NCBI GenBank assembly: GCA_017451665.1
Contig: JAFTNX010000160.1
Coordinates: 1-8,738, forward strand
DNA length: 8,738 bases
Reading direction: 5' to 3'
From: Oscillospiraceae bacterium
GTDB taxonomy: Bacteria > Bacillota > Clostridia > Oscillospirales > Ruminococcaceae
How positions within the stretch are numbered: the stretch's first letter is position 1; every line of letters begins with the position of its first letter. Positions 6,730 to 8,738 of the stretch are shown here, in pieces. The position numbers and the translations under genes were made by a program. The notes below the pieces were generated by a model. It was not told the origin of the DNA. It was given only the letters and a program-made list of their open reading frames with translations, and ran no database searches.

Positions 6730-7566
6730 ATGCCCACTAAACAGATTAAATCCTTAGCACTTATAAAGCTCAAGGGTAGCTGGGGAAACGGAATAGCAAT
6801 TACTTTGTCGTTTTTTGCAGTGCTTATGCTGTCCTTTCTTGGCGACTGTATGATTTATATGCTTTATGATAAGGAAAGCACAAGCTTTCTTCCGGTTATA
6901 CCGTCAGAAGGACTTCAGATAGCAATTTCAGTGGGAATAAATGTTTTCTTCTATCTTATTCTTATAATGATAGGCTACACCTTTCTGCGTGAATTTATCG
7001 ACATAAGACACGGCCGTGACTATAATACTTCACGAAACAGAATAATGAGCTATAAAAAGCTGTTTTTTAAGGTTTCGTTTGTGCCACAGGTTGCAAAAAT
7101 AGGAATAATTCTTTTGTGTTCGTTGCCTGGATTTTTAGCATACGACTCAATAAAAACCCTTACCGAACAGCCTTACGACAAGACACTTTCTGTATTTGTT
7201 CTGATGTTTTTTATGATGAGCGTGCTGGTTATTCTTTTGTCTGTTGTGCTTGTTATAAACGCTCTCCTATGTTTACATCTTTTACCTACGGTTATTATGT
7301 TAAACCCACTTCTGCCACTTTCACACGCAATATCAATGTGTTTTAGAAAAGCAGAGGGCAACAAGCTGAGAATAGCACTTTTTCATCTTTCATTTTTAAA
7401 GCATCTTCCTGCATGTCTGCTTTTGTACCCTGTCTGTGTGATTTTCCCGTATTATATGATGTCAAACCTGCTTCTTTGTGAGGACATTTTAGGAAAAGAT
7501 TTGGCAAAAGATACCTTCCTTGACGTATTCACTGAAAAAGACACTTCACCTGTGAAAGGAATTTAA
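6730..7566 (+). CDS. Multi-pass membrane protein, possibly DUF975-like
   Basis: This 278-residue protein has five or six hydrophobic segments (roughly 20-46, 62-86, 118-138, 152-182, 184-204, 218-248) and no enzyme motif that I recognise. The N-terminal pattern, an amphipathic KQIKSLALIKLKGSWG stretch running straight into the first helix, resembles the DUF975 family of Firmicute membrane proteins, whose function is not established. A basic loop at 87-116 (REFIDIRHGRD onwards) is likely cytoplasmic. The start is well supported by AGGTGGTGA (6717-6725), four bases upstream of the ATG. It sits between a phosphatase and a pseudouridine synthase, ending four bases before the latter, so the three are probably co-transcribed; that does not reveal its job. 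Real gene: confident. Family: tentative. Confidence 0.8.
   Translation: MPTKQIKSLALIKLKGSWGNGIAITLSFFAVLMLSFLGDCMIYMLYDKESTSFLPVIPSEGLQIAISVGINVFFYLILIMIGYTFLREFIDIRHGRDYNTSRNRIMSYKKLFFKVSFVPQVAKIGIILLCSLPGFLAYDSIKTLTEQPYDKTLSVFVLMFFMMSVLVILLSVVLVINALLCLHLLPTVIMLNPLLPLSHAISMCFRKAEGNKLRIALFHLSFLKHLPACLLLYPVCVIFPYYMMSNLLLCEDILGKDLAKDTFLDVFTEKDTSPVKGI
7555..7560 (+). promoter_or_regulatory. Ribosome binding site favouring a TTG start for the RluA-family gene
   Basis: AAAGGA lies 10 bases before TTG at 7571 and 16 bases before the in-frame ATG at 7577. Spacing favours TTG, adding only two residues (M-K) to the protein. The site is inside the last codons of the upstream membrane-protein gene. Confidence 0.5.
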
Positions 7567-7570
7567 AACC

Positions 7571-8413
7571 TTGAAAATGAATTTTACTGTAAAAAAAGCC
7601 GACAACGATATTCAGGTCGGTTTTTTTCTTTCAAAAATGGGGGTTTCAAAACGCCTTATAACAAAGCTCAAACGTGAAGAAAAGGGCATTTTAAAAAACG
7701 GTGAGCATTGTCGCACAATCGACCTTGTAAAAGAGGGCGACCTTGTGGAAATTTCCTTTTGCGACAATAAAAAGCTTGACGCAAACCCTGACCTTTTTGT
7801 TCCCGTAGCTTACGAAAACGACGGTTTTGTGGTGTTTGACAAGCCACCACTTATGCCTGTTCACCCATCAATCAAACACCAGGGTGACACGCTGGGGAAT
7901 TTCTTTTCTGCTAAGTACCCACAGCTTACTTTTCGCCCTGTAAATCGCCTTGACAGGGATACTTCGGGGCTGTGTGTGGTTGCAAAAAGCCCCTTTTACG
8001 CAAACGCCTTGCAGTTTTCCATAAAAAAGACCTACTTTGCAATAGTTGAGGGGGTTATTTCTGACGCAGGCACAATCGACCTTCCTATCGCAAGGGAACA
8101 GGAATCCATTATAAAAAGGGTAGTTTCGGACAAGGGACAGCCTGCTGTTACCCACTACAAGCCGATACAGTCAGACGGGAAGTACACGCTTCTGGAAATT
8201 TCTATTGAAACAGGGCGTACCCACCAGATTAGAGTGCATTTTTCACACATAGGCTACCCACTTGTGGGGGACGACCTTTATGGAAATAAAAGCGAGGAAA
8301 TCCCACGTCAGGCACTCCACTGTGGCAGACTTGAAATCACCCTCCCCGACGGAGAAATTTTAACAGTAACCTCACCTCTGCCGGAAGATATGCAAATTTT
8401 AATTGACAATTGA
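7571..8413 (+). CDS. RluA-family RNA pseudouridine synthase
   Basis: This 280-residue (or 278, if ATG 7577 is used) enzyme converts specific uridines in rRNA or tRNA to pseudouridine. It has an S4-like RNA-binding N-terminus (about 14-62, with SKRLITKLKREEKGILKNG) and then the catalytic domain: VVFDKPPLMPVHPS (87-100), the active-site motif RPVNRLDRDTSGL (122-134, catalytic Asp128; N replaces the commoner H in HRLD), KTYFAIVEG (153-161), and the C-terminal ETGRTHQIRVHFSHIGYPLVGDDLYG (213-238). This is the RluD/RluC-like architecture; which uridine it modifies cannot be told from sequence alone. The last three residues (I-D-N) and the TGA stop are encoded by the first heptamers of a repeat tract. 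It is followed by a terminator at 8514-8542. Confidence 0.92.
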   Translation: MKMNFTVKKADNDIQVGFFLSKMGVSKRLITKLKREEKGILKNGEHCRTIDLVKEGDLVEISFCDNKKLDANPDLFVPVAYENDGFVVFDKPPLMPVHPSIKHQGDTLGNFFSAKYPQLTFRPVNRLDRDTSGLCVVAKSPFYANALQFSIKKTYFAIVEGVISDAGTIDLPIAREQESIIKRVVSDKGQPAVTHYKPIQSDGKYTLLEISIETGRTHQIRVHFSHIGYPLVGDDLYGNKSEEIPRQALHCGRLEITLPDGEILTVTSPLPEDMQILIDN

Positions 8414-8468
8414 CAATGGACAATGGACAATTGCAAACGTGACGTTTTCAATTCAATTGACAGTTGAC
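8401..8468. repeat. AATTGAC/AATGGAC heptamer repeats
   Basis: Four back-to-back heptamers (AATTGAC twice, then AATGGAC twice) occupy 8401-8428, followed by a partial unit. After 26 bases containing an inverted AAACGT-G-ACGTTT (8435-8447) there are two more (AATTGAC, AGTTGAC, 8455-8468). The tract overlaps the 3' end of the RluA-family gene and provides its stop codon. It is a low-copy tandem repeat of the sort scattered between genes in many anaerobes. Confidence 0.85.
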
Positions 8469-8477
8469 AATTAAGGT

Positions 8478-8492
8478 GTCGGCTTTGCCGAC
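8478..8492. repeat. GC-rich hairpin with TTT loop
   Basis: GTCGGC-TTT-GCCGAC is a perfect 6-bp stem with a 3-base loop, between the heptamer tract and the terminator. It is not followed by a T-run, so it is more likely part of the repeat unit than a terminator. Confidence 0.6.
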
Positions 8493-8513
8493 GAATTTAA
8501 AAGAGTAAAAATT

Positions 8514-8542
8514 AAGAGTAGGAGAAATCCTACTCTTTTTTT
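8514..8542 (+). terminator. Intrinsic terminator of the plus-strand unit
   Basis: AAGAGTAGGA, a GAAA tetraloop and TCCTACTCTT form a perfect 10-bp stem, and the 3' arm runs into seven T's (8536-8542). It lies about 100 bases after the RluA-family stop codon and points the same way as that unit. Confidence 0.9.
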
Positions 8543-8738
8543 ATTTATCAAAGTGGCATTGTTTAGGTAGTTTTCACATTTGAAACGTCCTATGTAGTTA
8601 ATTAAACGAAATGAAATCATCGGGCTACTTTGTAGCTATCTTAACAAAAGCAAAAGAGAACTGCGCTGTCTGTTTCATACCCGTTAAAAGTCGGAGGGGG
8701 GTTAATAAAGGATAAGGAAGGGGGTTCTAAAGGGGGAA
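8543..8738. other. Gene-free tail at the window edge
   Basis: Together with 8414-8542 this makes about 325 bases without a supported gene. It holds a GCTAC-TTT-GTAGC hairpin (8624-8636), a short minus-strand reading frame of 17 codons (8678-8625) that stops inside that hairpin, and a purine-rich G-run stretch from about 8691 to the end. No tRNA, promoter of quality or start of a long reading frame was seen. Confidence 0.6.

Overview
The window looks like the chromosome of a low-to-moderate GC member of the Clostridia, probably an anaerobic gut-type Firmicute. The grounds are the gene order apbE-rnfCDGEAB, strong AGGAGG-type ribosome binding sites, AT-rich sigma-A-like promoters and clostridial-style proteins. 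The genus cannot be fixed from sequence reading alone.

Minus strand, 5883 down to 1: an operon for the Rnf complex, the membrane ferredoxin:NAD+ oxidoreductase that stores redox energy as an ion gradient. Transcription order is apbE (flavin transferase), rnfC, rnfD, rnfG, rnfE, rnfA and rnfB; rnfB runs off the left edge, so only its first 166 codons are present. Genes are tightly packed, with stop/start overlaps at rnfG-rnfE (ATGA) and rnfE-rnfA (TAATG). The exception is a 269-base gap between rnfA and rnfB, filled with two long copies and one shortened copy of a hairpin-bearing repeat. ApbE should attach FMN to threonines in RnfG (Thr162) and RnfD (Thr157). RnfC takes the NADH/FMN end and two 4Fe-4S clusters, RnfB carries Fe-S clusters on the ferredoxin side, and RnfA and RnfE form the paired membrane core.

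Positions 5884-6060 are a divergent control region. It holds two good promoters pointing at each other, so that each transcript starts at about base 5960 and runs through the other promoter.

Plus strand, 6061-8413: a three-gene unit with a histidine-phosphatase-family protein, a multi-pass membrane protein of uncertain role (DUF975-like) and an RluA-family pseudouridine synthase. The last gene ends inside a run of AATTGAC-type heptamer repeats and is followed by a GC hairpin and a very clear intrinsic terminator (8514-8542).

Positions 8543-8738 hold no convincing gene: a short hairpin, the remnant of a possible short peptide, and a purine-rich tail at the edge.

I see no novel multi-gene system. 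The points most worth a second look are the repeat array inside the rnf operon, the face-to-face promoters, and the cysteine-rich tail of RnfE.
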